Positions 22,282-30,309 of a stretch of 38,339 nucleotides of DNA are shown piece after piece; the stretch's first letter is position 1; each line of letters starts with the position of its first letter. Location of the stretch: positions 1-38,339 of the forward strand of contig CALQZX010000010.1 of NCBI GenBank assembly GCA_943350175.1, written 5' to 3'. The notes beneath the pieces were generated by a model that was given only the letters and a program-made list of their open reading frames with translations, was not told the origin of the DNA and ran no database searches. A program made the position numbers and the translations under genes. The stretch is from Parcubacteria group bacterium. GTDB lineage: Bacteria > Patescibacteriota > Microgenomatia > UBA1400 > PJMF01.

Positions 22282-22698
22282 ATGAGCAATAAACTAAAAC
22301 TCACTATTGTTTCGCAGGAAGAAAAGATTTTGGATCAAGAAGTCGATTCAATAACGCTACCAACTGCCAATGGTTTGATTACTATCCTCAAAGATCATCA
22401 ATCTTTGATTAGTAAATTGGCTTTTGGAGAATTGACCTATCAAGTCGATGGCGAAAAGCACGAAATGCTACTCACTCAAGGATTTGTCAATAAAAAACCA
22501 GACAATCAAGTTTTAGTGGTCGTTGACTCGGCTTTTAGCTCTCGTGAGCTTAACGACGAAAAGATCAAAGCAGCTGTGGCCAAAGCCAAAGAAGCTTACA
22601 AGCTTGGCAAAGATAAACGTGAGCTCCTAATGATTGAGACTTCTCTTAAACAACTTTTCTGGGAACTACAGTTGGCTAATAAGAAAAAGAAGTCTTAG
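22282..22698 (+). CDS. atpC: F0F1 ATP synthase subunit epsilon
   Basis: KLTIVSQEEKILDQEVDSITLPTANGLITILKDHQSLISKL; last gene of the operon. Confidence 0.95.
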   Translation: MSNKLKLTIVSQEEKILDQEVDSITLPTANGLITILKDHQSLISKLAFGELTYQVDGEKHEMLLTQGFVNKKPDNQVLVVVDSAFSSRELNDEKIKAAVAKAKEAYKLGKDKRELLMIETSLKQLFWELQLANKKKKS

Positions 22699-22750
22699 AT
22701 TTCTCAGGTTGATTGCTAAAGCCCCATTTTTTTGCAAGAATAGAATAGCT

Positions 22751-23821
22751 ATGATTGGACAAACAGAAACATTGGCTAAAGATGATGAGGATGTTCATTT
22801 TGACGCAGCTTACGTAGCCGAGCGTCGTTCATTTGACAATAGAAGGAATTTTTTAGAATTTGTCGCTGATTTTTTTAAGAGAGCTGTCACTGCAAAAAGT
22901 GATTCAGGTAGTTATGGCTACGTTAGTTCATATGACAGTAATGTTGAGTCAGTATCTGTTAATTGTTGGAGTGCTAGTAATACTGATAAAACATGGATTC
23001 ATGATGGTGAAGTTATTATTAACTTCAATTTTCGAAGAATAGTCGAAGACAATGTTGAAAAACAAACTGATTTTTGCAGCTTTGTTTTCGATGGCTACAA
23101 CAGCTATACCGATGAGCTTGTTTTTAGAATTCAAAGAGGATCAGATGGAAACACTTTTTATATTCAGCTTTTCACTCCAGAATTTGGAAATGTAAAATTT
23201 GAAATCAGCCCAAAATTGTCGATGGCTGAAGTTGAAAATCCAAGTGAACTCCAGCTTGTTCTTGCACAAGAAAAACAAGTTTCTACTGCAGAACAAAATA
23301 TCTCCGGAAAATTTTTAATCAGAAAACATCTTTCTAGCGATAAGTTGCCATTCCAAGAGTTTCAAGACAAAGCAAGGTTGACAGTAAATTATTTTAAAAA
23401 ACTGTTTGGTGAGATTGAGGTCCACAAAATAGGTGAAGATAATCATAAGTATAGTTATGTGGAAGTAACATTAGTGGATACTGAGCGTGTTTTTAAGTTT
23501 ATGAATGATTTTTTTAATCAAATTGGCGTTGATTTTAGCACTGTTGGATTGACAGGAATTGAAGATTTTATTTTGCAACTAATACAAATTAATGAGCCTT
23601 CAAAATCATTTCAAGGCAAAAAAGAAGAAAACAATCTTTATAATCAACAATTGAATGCCCAAGTTGATCTGCTGGCAAAGTTGTTTGACAGCACTGCTAA
23701 ATTTACTAAGATGAGAAGAGGTTTAACTTTACTTCATAAAGCTTTAATCGGTATGAACCAAGTTGTTAGAAAAGCTATTCCACAAAGTAATCAAAAGCAA
23801 TTAAGTTCAAGTTCTGATTAA
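22751..23821 (+). CDS. Hypothetical protein (357 aa)
   Basis: ATG 22751 (MIGQTETLAKDDEDV); the track start 22634 lies inside atpC. No family recognised. Confidence 0.75.
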   Translation: MIGQTETLAKDDEDVHFDAAYVAERRSFDNRRNFLEFVADFFKRAVTAKSDSGSYGYVSSYDSNVESVSVNCWSASNTDKTWIHDGEVIINFNFRRIVEDNVEKQTDFCSFVFDGYNSYTDELVFRIQRGSDGNTFYIQLFTPEFGNVKFEISPKLSMAEVENPSELQLVLAQEKQVSTAEQNISGKFLIRKHLSSDKLPFQEFQDKARLTVNYFKKLFGEIEVHKIGEDNHKYSYVEVTLVDTERVFKFMNDFFNQIGVDFSTVGLTGIEDFILQLIQINEPSKSFQGKKEENNLYNQQLNAQVDLLAKLFDSTAKFTKMRRGLTLLHKALIGMNQVVRKAIPQSNQKQLSSSSD

Positions 23822-23855
23822 ACGAACTTGATTGCTAGTAAGCTAAGACTTAATC

Positions 23856-23884
23856 TTGACACTTTAGCAAACTCTCAGTATGAT
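23856..23884 (+). promoter_or_regulatory. hrcA promoter (TTGACA-N17-TATGAT)
   Basis: TTGACA 23856-23861, 17-bp spacer, TATGAT 23879-23884. Confidence 0.8.
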
Positions 23885-23890
23885 TGCTAA
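23864..23890. promoter_or_regulatory. CIRCE-like operator of hrcA (TTAGCAAAC-N9-GATTGCTAA)
   Basis: 9-N9-9 inverted repeat, 8 of 9 arm positions symmetric, spans the -10 box. Confidence 0.75.
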
Positions 23891-23904
23891 TAGGAGTCAT
23901 GTTT

Positions 23905-24621
23905 ATGATCGATTTAGTTGCTCGCCAAATCCAAATTTTACGCGCCATTATCGAGGAATTCATTGAAACAGGTGTACCTGTTGGCTCTGAAAAAATTGAT
24001 AAAAAATTCAACATCGGCGTTTCTCCGGCCACCATTCGTAATGAAATGGTTTATCTCACCAAACAGGGTTACTTGATCAAATCTCACATCAGCGCCGGTC
24101 GTGTGCCAACCGCTTTAGCCATGCGTCTTTACATCAACGAATTAGTCAAAGAAAAAGAATTATCTGTGGCTGATGAAGTGGGTGTTAAAGAAAAAATCTG
24201 GCGTTATCGTAATCAAATGGAAGATTTGCTTTATGAAACCTCTAGGGTTTTGGCTGACAAATCTCATGCGCTTGGCATAGCCATGAATAGTGAAGGCAAA
24301 ATGTTTCATTCTGGTTACTCCAATTTACTGCAAATGCCAGAGTTTTATGACATTAATTTAACCAGACAAGTTTTACACATGATTGAAGAAGACCAAGTTA
24401 TGGATCAAATTTTTGAAAGTAATCATAGTGAAAATGCCGTCAAAGTTATTTTTGGCCAGGATCTAGGCAATCATGATTTAGACCAGATTAGTATTATGTT
24501 TGTGGAAATGCCAGGCAACAATTGTCGTTTTGGTGTTTTAGGTTCAACTAGATTCGATTACTCATATGTTCTGCCAATCATGAAATACTTCAAGGGTTTA
24601 ATTGAAAGTATGGCCGACTAG
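23905..24621 (+). CDS. hrcA: Heat-inducible transcription repressor HrcA (short form)
   Basis: LVARQIQILRAIIEEFIETGVPVGSEKI, FNIGVSPATIRNEMVYLTKQGYLIKSHISAGRVPTALAMRLYI; SD AGGAG; next to grpE-dnaK-dnaJ. Confidence 0.93.
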   Translation: MIDLVARQIQILRAIIEEFIETGVPVGSEKIDKKFNIGVSPATIRNEMVYLTKQGYLIKSHISAGRVPTALAMRLYINELVKEKELSVADEVGVKEKIWRYRNQMEDLLYETSRVLADKSHALGIAMNSEGKMFHSGYSNLLQMPEFYDINLTRQVLHMIEEDQVMDQIFESNHSENAVKVIFGQDLGNHDLDQISIMFVEMPGNNCRFGVLGSTRFDYSYVLPIMKYFKGLIESMAD

Positions 24622-24794
24622 TTTTTCTAGATCTTGAACTTTAAAAAGTCGCGTTCGACTAAAATTGTTACTTCATTGAAGTTATCAATCTTTGTCTTAC
24701 TCAAAGAAGTCGCTGTTTATAAACATGTCTATTTTGTTTATATTTACAAGCCAGCTCCTTCTATGGACTTTTAAAATTCAAGATCTAGAAAAAC
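24621..24794. repeat. 174-bp inverted-repeat element / candidate structured RNA between hrcA and grpE
   Basis: Left arm GTTTTTCTAGATCTTGAACTTTAAAAAGTC (24621-24650) versus right arm GACTTTTAAAATTCAAGATCTAGAAAAAC (24766-24794): reverse complements apart from one mismatch and one 1-nt indel; several internal hairpins. Confidence 0.85.
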
Positions 24795-24821
24795 ATTATT
24801 AATAATAAATTGAAGATTAAT

Positions 24822-25310
24822 ATGACAAACAAACAAGACGATCAAACTATTTCTGACGAAACAACGCAAGAAATAGCTGAAGAAACAATTAGCGAAGAAC
24901 AGAGAAAAATTCAAGAGCTGCAGCTTCTATTAGCTAGTTCAATGGAGAGAGAAAAGCGAATTTTGGCTGATTATCAAAATTTACAACGTCGCAGTCAAGA
25001 AGAAAGAATGACCTTTATCAAAATGGCCAATAAAGATCTTTTTGAAGCGATATTGCAGCCACTTGGACATTTATCCTTGGCAGCTGCAAGTATCAACGAT
25101 CGCGGTTTAAATATGGTGATCGAACAATTTTGGAAAGAATTACAGAATTTTGGTTTGGCAGAAATTGAAGTGATGGGCAAAGAATTTGATTTAAAAATTA
25201 TGGAAGTAGTGGACAAAAAAGGCGATGGAGAAAAAGTTGTTGAGATAGTTCGCAAGGGCTTTATGCTCAATGGCGAAGTCATTCAACACGCTCAAGTTAT
25301 TTTGGCCTAA
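24822..25310 (+). CDS. grpE: Nucleotide exchange factor GrpE
   Basis: KRILADYQNLQRRSQEER...DLFEAILQPLGHLSLA...; between hrcA and dnaK. ATG 24822 preferred over TTG 24810. Confidence 0.9.
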   Translation: MTNKQDDQTISDETTQEIAEETISEEQRKIQELQLLLASSMEREKRILADYQNLQRRSQEERMTFIKMANKDLFEAILQPLGHLSLAAASINDRGLNMVIEQFWKELQNFGLAEIEVMGKEFDLKIMEVVDKKGDGEKVVEIVRKGFMLNGEVIQHAQVILA

Positions 25311-25345
25311 TTCAAAAAAGCTCCATGAATGAATTTAAATTAATA

Positions 25346-25372
25346 CTAGCAGTCGAAGCCTTCGTCTGCTAA
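25346..25372. promoter_or_regulatory. CIRCE-like element upstream of dnaK (CTAGCAGTC-N9-GTCTGCTAA)
   Basis: 27-bp inverted repeat with 9-N9-9 geometry; the spacer GAAGCCTTC is itself palindromic. Confidence 0.55.
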
Positions 25373-25391
25373 AATACTTAAGAATCAAAGA

Positions 25392-25415
25392 ATGGCGAAC
25401 GTGCACTATCGCCAT
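25392..25415 (+). promoter_or_regulatory. Hairpin in the dnaK leader (ATGGCGA-N10-TCGCCAT)
   Basis: Perfect 7-bp arms in an otherwise AT-rich leader. Confidence 0.55.
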
Positions 25416-25457
25416 AAATAAATTAAAAAGTAATTAATTATAGAAAGGAATATTTTA

Positions 25458-25522
25458 ATTTTTCGATGCATTAGATCACCTGAGCAAACGTCTTTGCTCA
25501 AGAGATCTCTGAGGAGAAAAAT
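25458..25522 (+). promoter_or_regulatory. SD-proximal hairpin of the dnaK leader
   Basis: TGAGCAAA-CGTC-TTTGCTCA (25481-25500), extended by AGATC/GATCT and ATTTTTC/GAAAAAT, bringing the GAGGAG SD and an ATG at 25521 into the structure. Confidence 0.6.
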
Positions 25523-25528
25523 GAAAAT

Positions 25529-27472
25529 ATGACTGTTATGTCAAAAATAATCGGAATTGATCTTGGAACTACTAACTCCGCCATTGCAGTTATGCAAGGT
25601 GGTAGCTCAGTAATTATCCCAACTAGCGAAGGCCGCAACACTTTTCCTTCGATCGTTGGTTTTAAAAATAATGACGTCATCGTTGGTGATCCAGCCAAAC
25701 GTCAAATGATTTTGAACGCCAAAAAAACTGTTAATTCAGTCAAAAGATTCATGGGTCGCAAGCTAAATGATGCTGCTGTTAAGCAAGCTATCAAGCATGT
25801 TTCCTATGAAGTGGTAGAGGGTAAAGATGGTATGGCTGTCGTCAATATTGATGGCAAAAAATACACTCCACAAGAAATTTCCTCCAAAATTCTAGCCAAA
25901 GCCAAAGCTGACGCTGAGAGTTTCTTGGGTGAAAAAGTTGACCGTGCTGTCATTACTGTGCCAGCTTATTTTAATGATGCTCAACGTCAAGCAACCAAGC
26001 AAGCCGGTGAAATTGCTGGTTTGAAAGTTGAAAGAATTGTCAACGAACCAACTGCTGCTGCTCTGGCTTATGGTTTAGATAAAAAAGGTTCTCAAACCAT
26101 TGCTGTCTACGATCTTGGTGGTGGTACTTTTGATATTTCCATTTTGGAAATTGGTGACGGAGTTTTTGAAGTCAAATCTACCAACGGTGATACTTTCCTT
26201 GGTGGTGATGATTTTGATAGCGCCATTATTGAATGGATTGTGGCTGAATTTAAAAAAGACCAAGGCAAAGATCTAAACAAAGATCCACAAGCCATGCAAC
26301 GTATTAAAGATGCTGCTGAAAAAGCCAAAATTGAGCTTTCTGCCAGTGCTAGTACCGAAATTAATCAGCCATTCATTACCCAAGGTGATGATGGCCAGCC
26401 TTTGCATCTAACTTTGACTTTAACCAGATCAAAATTGGAAGAATTGGTCGATGATTTGATCAAAAAATCCATTGAGCCAGTTAAAAAAGCTCTTAGCGAT
26501 GCCAAGTTGGAAGCCAAAGACATTGATGAAGTAGTTTTGGTCGGCGGTATGACCAGAATGCCAAAGGTTCAAGAAATTGTCGAAAAATTCTTCGGCAAAG
26601 AACCTCACAAAGGTGTTAATCCAGACGAAGTAGTGGCCATCGGTGCTGCTGTTCAAGCTGGTGTTATTTCTGGAGATGTTAATGACGTAGTTTTACTCGA
26701 TGTCACACCTTTGACTTTGGGCATTGAAACCTTAGGTGGCATTCGTACTCCTTTAATTGACAGAAACACCACTATCCCAACCAGCAAATCTCAAGTTTTC
26801 TCTACCGCAGCTGATAATCAGACTCAGGTGGAAATCAATGTTTTGCAAGGTGAACGTCAAATGGCTGTCGATAATAAGAGTCTTGGTCGATTCATTCTTG
26901 ATGGAATTCCAGCTGCGATGCGCGGAACTCCACAAGTTGAAGTTACTTTTGACATAGACAGTAATGGTATTTTGCACGTTACCGCCAAGGATAAAACTTC
27001 CGGCAAAGAGCAAAAAATTACCATCCAAAGTAGCACCAACTTGTCTGATGAAGAGGTTGAGAAAATGAAAGCTGAAGCAGAGCAATATGCTGAGGCTGAC
27101 AAGGCTAAAAAAGAACTGATTGAGACCAAAAACAAAGCCAACAGCGTTGCCTTTGAAATGGAAAAACAACTCAAAGAATATGGTTCTAATTTGGAGGCTG
27201 CTGACAAGGAAAAAATTGAGGAAGATCTCAAAAAACTTCAAGAATTAGCTGCCAAAGAGGATGTCTCCAAAGAAGACCTAGACAAAGCTATTGAAGCTAC
27301 GATGGCCTCTACCCAAAAAATTGGTGAAGCTATGCAAAAAGCTCAGGCTGCCAAAGCTTCTGAAGCCGGTGCTAAAGATGGAGCCAAAGGTGAGTCTAAG
27401 GACGACGCTAAAGATGGTGACGCCAAAGCCGACAAAAAAGATGCCGAAGAAGGCGAAGTGGTTGAAGAATAA
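25529..27472 (+). CDS. dnaK: Molecular chaperone DnaK (alternative start ATG 25538)
   Basis: [52 protein letters not shown]; acidic C-terminal tail. Confidence 0.98.
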   Translation: MTVMSKIIGIDLGTTNSAIAVMQGGSSVIIPTSEGRNTFPSIVGFKNNDVIVGDPAKRQMILNAKKTVNSVKRFMGRKLNDAAVKQAIKHVSYEVVEGKDGMAVVNIDGKKYTPQEISSKILAKAKADAESFLGEKVDRAVITVPAYFNDAQRQATKQAGEIAGLKVERIVNEPTAAALAYGLDKKGSQTIAVYDLGGGTFDISILEIGDGVFEVKSTNGDTFLGGDDFDSAIIEWIVAEFKKDQGKDLNKDPQAMQRIKDAAEKAKIELSASASTEINQPFITQGDDGQPLHLTLTLTRSKLEELVDDLIKKSIEPVKKALSDAKLEAKDIDEVVLVGGMTRMPKVQEIVEKFFGKEPHKGVNPDEVVAIGAAVQAGVISGDVNDVVLLDVTPLTLGIETLGGIRTPLIDRNTTIPTSKSQVFSTAADNQTQVEINVLQGERQMAVDNKSLGRFILDGIPAAMRGTPQVEVTFDIDSNGILHVTAKDKTSGKEQKITIQSSTNLSDEEVEKMKAEAEQYAEADKAKKELIETKNKANSVAFEMEKQLKEYGSNLEAADKEKIEEDLKKLQELAAKEDVSKEDLDKAIEATMASTQKIGEAMQKAQAAKASEAGAKDGAKGESKDDAKDGDAKADKKDAEEGEVVEE

Positions 27473-27481
27473 AATATTTTT

Positions 27482-28363
27482 ATGTCAACCAAGCGCGATT
27501 TTTATGAAGTTTTGGGAGTAAGTAAAACTGCAACGGCGGCTGATATTAAGTCAGCTTATCGCAAGCTAGCTCTCAAATTTCATCCAGATCGCAATAAAGA
27601 GGCAGGGGCAGAAACCAAATTCAAAGAAATCAACGAAGCCTATCAGATCCTTTCTGATCCAAAGAAAAAGCAGACCTATGATCAATATGGCCACGCTGCT
27701 TTTGATCCATCAGCTGGCATGGGTGGTGGCCAAGGGCCATTTGGTGGCTTTGGGGGTTTTGGAGGAGGTCAAGCTGGTGGTTTTGATTGGTCCTCTTACT
27801 CTAGTTCTGCCGGTCAAGGTGGTGCTGAATTTGATTTTGGTGATCCATTTGAAATTTTTGAACAGTTCTTCGGCGGCGGTAGATCTGGCGGAGCCAGACG
27901 CCGCCGCCCTCACTACTCCCTAGAAATTGATTTTATGGAGGCCATTAATGGCGTTACCAAAGAAGTCGAAATCGAAGGCAAACGACAAAAAATCAAAGTC
28001 CCAGCTGGTGCTAATGATGGTACACGTATTCGCTTCGAAGATTTCGATGTTTCTATGAGTGTTAGCAACCACCATCGTTTTAAGCGTGATGGTTATGATA
28101 TTTTTGTAGATGAAAAAGTGCCTTTTAGCATTTTGGCTTTGGGTGGACAGATTGAAGTTGAAACTTTAGAAAACAAGGTTAAATTAAAAGTTCGTCCTGG
28201 AACAGTTTCTCATTCCTTAGTTCGTTTGCGCGGTGAAGGTGTGCAACATCTGCAAAGTCGAGCCAAAGGTGATTTTTATGTTCGCTTGATTGTGGAAGTG
28301 CCAGAAAAATTGACTAGAGAGCAGAAAACAACTTTACAAGAGCTAAATGATTTGGGCTTATAG
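27482..28363 (+). CDS. dnaJ: DnaJ-family co-chaperone without zinc-finger domain (class B-like)
   Basis: J domain with HPD, Gly/Phe-rich linker, C-terminal substrate-binding domain; no CXXCXGXG repeats. Confidence 0.93.
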   Translation: MSTKRDFYEVLGVSKTATAADIKSAYRKLALKFHPDRNKEAGAETKFKEINEAYQILSDPKKKQTYDQYGHAAFDPSAGMGGGQGPFGGFGGFGGGQAGGFDWSSYSSSAGQGGAEFDFGDPFEIFEQFFGGGRSGGARRRRPHYSLEIDFMEAINGVTKEVEIEGKRQKIKVPAGANDGTRIRFEDFDVSMSVSNHHRFKRDGYDIFVDEKVPFSILALGGQIEVETLENKVKLKVRPGTVSHSLVRLRGEGVQHLQSRAKGDFYVRLIVEVPEKLTREQKTTLQELNDLGL

Positions 28364-28402
28364 TTGATGCGTTTTGCCGTAAAGTAGTTTAAAATATTTT
28401 TA

Positions 28403-28852
28403 ATGTTACTTAAAGATATCTACAACGCCAATCCTCGCACTATTATTTCTAGCACCTTAATCAAGGATGCTTTAGCACAAATGGTCACTGACCGTTTGAA
28501 TGGCTATCTAGTCGTTGACGAAAATGGCAAGTTGAAAGGCATTTTATCTTTGCAAGATATTGCTGGTGCAACTGTTCCTAAACAATTTCAGCAAAACATT
28601 AATATGGCGGCTGCCATGTACCGCGAAGGAATGTTTAAAGAGGCTTGTAAGGCAATTCAAGATAAACCAGTTTCTAGCATTATGCGTAGAAAATTCACCT
28701 CCGTATCTTTGAATGCGAATGTGATGGTTGTGGCGGCAGACTTTTTGCAAAATGACCTTTATATTGTTCCTGTAGTTGAGAAGGGGAATTTGATCGGTGT
28801 TGTGACGCGCAGTCAAATTAAAAAAGCTTTGTTAGAGAGCATGAAGGAATAA
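28403..28852 (+). CDS. CBS-domain-pair protein
   Basis: TLIKDALAQMVTDRLNGYLVVDENGKLKGILSLQDI and PVSSIMRRKFTSVSLNANVMVVAADFLQNDLYIVPVVEKGNLIGVVTRSQI. Confidence 0.85.
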   Translation: MLLKDIYNANPRTIISSTLIKDALAQMVTDRLNGYLVVDENGKLKGILSLQDIAGATVPKQFQQNINMAAAMYREGMFKEACKAIQDKPVSSIMRRKFTSVSLNANVMVVAADFLQNDLYIVPVVEKGNLIGVVTRSQIKKALLESMKE

Positions 28853-28856
28853 GCTG

Positions 28857-30182
28857 ATGAACATTTCTTTTTTGGCTCCCATTATTTCAATTGCAACACT
28901 TTCGATTGTTTATTTTTTTCTTATTACTGAAAAAGTTAATAAGGTAATCGTTGCTATTCTTGGTGCAGCTTTTTTAATACTAACTCAGATTTTCAAAATG
29001 GAGAATGCCTCTTCTCAACAGGTTGCCTTCCATTATTTAGCCAACAATCTTGATATTTTGGGTTTTGTAATCGGCATGATGTTGATGGTGGGAATGGTGT
29101 GGGAGACTGGTATTTTTGAAGCTTTGGCGATTTGGATTGTCAAATTGGTCAAGGGCAATCCGTTTTGGCTTTTGGTTGCCTTGTCTTATTTAACTCTCTT
29201 TATGACAGCAACTTTGTCCAATATTCCGACAATTTTGATTCTGGCACCAGTGCTTTTGGCTTTATTTAAAACCTTGAAGTTGCCAGCTTTGCCATATTTA
29301 ATGGCAGTCATCACCATGGCCAACATTGGTGGTTCCATGACGCCAATTTCTGATCCAACTACTTATTATCAGGCAACGACAGTCGGCCTTTCTTTTATGG
29401 AGGTCTTGGATAATTCTGGAATAATTGTTTTGATTTTGTCTGTAGTGAGTGTCGCTTATTTTTTGTTAATTTTTCGCAAGCAGTTATCTGCAGTGAAAGT
29501 CGCTACTAGTTCAGTGGCGAGCTTTAAGCCTTTAGCTGCCGTAAAAAACTGGCGTATGGTTTATATATCTTTGCCAATACTTTTTGGCACTATTTTATTG
29601 ATGGTTTTAAAAGAGAAAATCCTTCTTTTAACTGGCATAAAATTGGATAATGCTAGTTTGACCTTCGCTTCAGCTTTTTTGATGATGCTTCTTTTTCATC
29701 AAACACCTAAACAGCTCTTCCGAGATATTGTGGATTGGGAGATTATTTTCTTTTTTGTTGGTCTTTTTATTGTGGTTGGTTCTTTGGAACACACAGGAGT
29801 AATTGAGAATTTAGGGCATCTCATGGTTAAAGTAACAGGTGGAAATCTAATCAGTTTAACCCTGCTTCTGTCTACTGGATCCGCAATTATTTCAACTTTT
29901 ATTGACAATGTGCCCTATAACATTTCAATGGTCAGTGCGATCATGGCAATTGAGAAAACTGGCATCTGGGTTTATCCGCTCTGGTGGGCGCTAAATTTGG
30001 GCACTTCCATCGGTGGTGCCGGTTCACCAATTGCAGCAGCTTGTAACGTGATTATGTTTGGCCAGGCTGAAAAAGATAAAGTCCATATTAATTTTGCTAA
30101 GTATTTATTACTGTCTTTGCCACTCGTTTTACTTAACTCTTTGATCGCTTTCGCCGTGATTTGGTTTAGATATCTAAGGTGA
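28857..30182 (+). CDS. ArsB/NhaD-type (IT superfamily) permease
   Basis: Multi-TM; TATLSNIPTILILAPV, STFIDNVPYNISMVSAIMA, NLGTSIGGAGSPIAAACNVI motifs. Confidence 0.88.
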   Translation: MNISFLAPIISIATLSIVYFFLITEKVNKVIVAILGAAFLILTQIFKMENASSQQVAFHYLANNLDILGFVIGMMLMVGMVWETGIFEALAIWIVKLVKGNPFWLLVALSYLTLFMTATLSNIPTILILAPVLLALFKTLKLPALPYLMAVITMANIGGSMTPISDPTTYYQATTVGLSFMEVLDNSGIIVLILSVVSVAYFLLIFRKQLSAVKVATSSVASFKPLAAVKNWRMVYISLPILFGTILLMVLKEKILLLTGIKLDNASLTFASAFLMMLLFHQTPKQLFRDIVDWEIIFFFVGLFIVVGSLEHTGVIENLGHLMVKVTGGNLISLTLLLSTGSAIISTFIDNVPYNISMVSAIMAIEKTGIWVYPLWWALNLGTSIGGAGSPIAAACNVIMFGQAEKDKVHINFAKYLLLSLPLVLLNSLIAFAVIWFRYLR

Positions 30183-30188
30183 AGTCCT

Positions 30189-30217
30189 TTTACATTTTTG
30201 TACTTTTTTGCTATAAT
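30189..30217 (+). promoter_or_regulatory. nusA promoter (TTTACA-N17-TATAAT)
   Basis: -35 TTTACA 30189-30194, 17-bp spacer, -10 TATAAT 30212-30217. Confidence 0.8.
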
Positions 30218-30242
30218 GCAGATTAGTTGTTGAGTTAAGGGG

Positions 30243-30272
30243 AAGGACTGTTGAAAGACAAGTCCTTTTTTT
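30243..30272 (+). terminator. Intrinsic terminator in the nusA leader
   Basis: AAGGACT-gttgaaagaca-AGTCCTT followed by a T-tract, between the promoter and the nusA SD. Confidence 0.75.
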
Positions 30273-30309
30273 ATAGCAACACACTTTAGAAATAAAAAAA
30301 AGGAAAAAT

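Noticed and set aside
22634-22750. Extension of the 357-aa ORF into atpC
   Set aside because: It overlaps atpC out of frame; ATG 22751 gives a clean intergenic start.
25466-25474. Second mini-ORF ATG CAT TAG in the dnaK leader
   Set aside because: Only two codons and poorly spaced (about 16 nt) from the AAAGGAA upstream; likely chance.
26753-27241. 162-aa and 124-aa antisense ORFs in dnaK
   Set aside because: Antisense to conserved dnaK; low-complexity Phe/Ser-rich translations typical of shadow frames.
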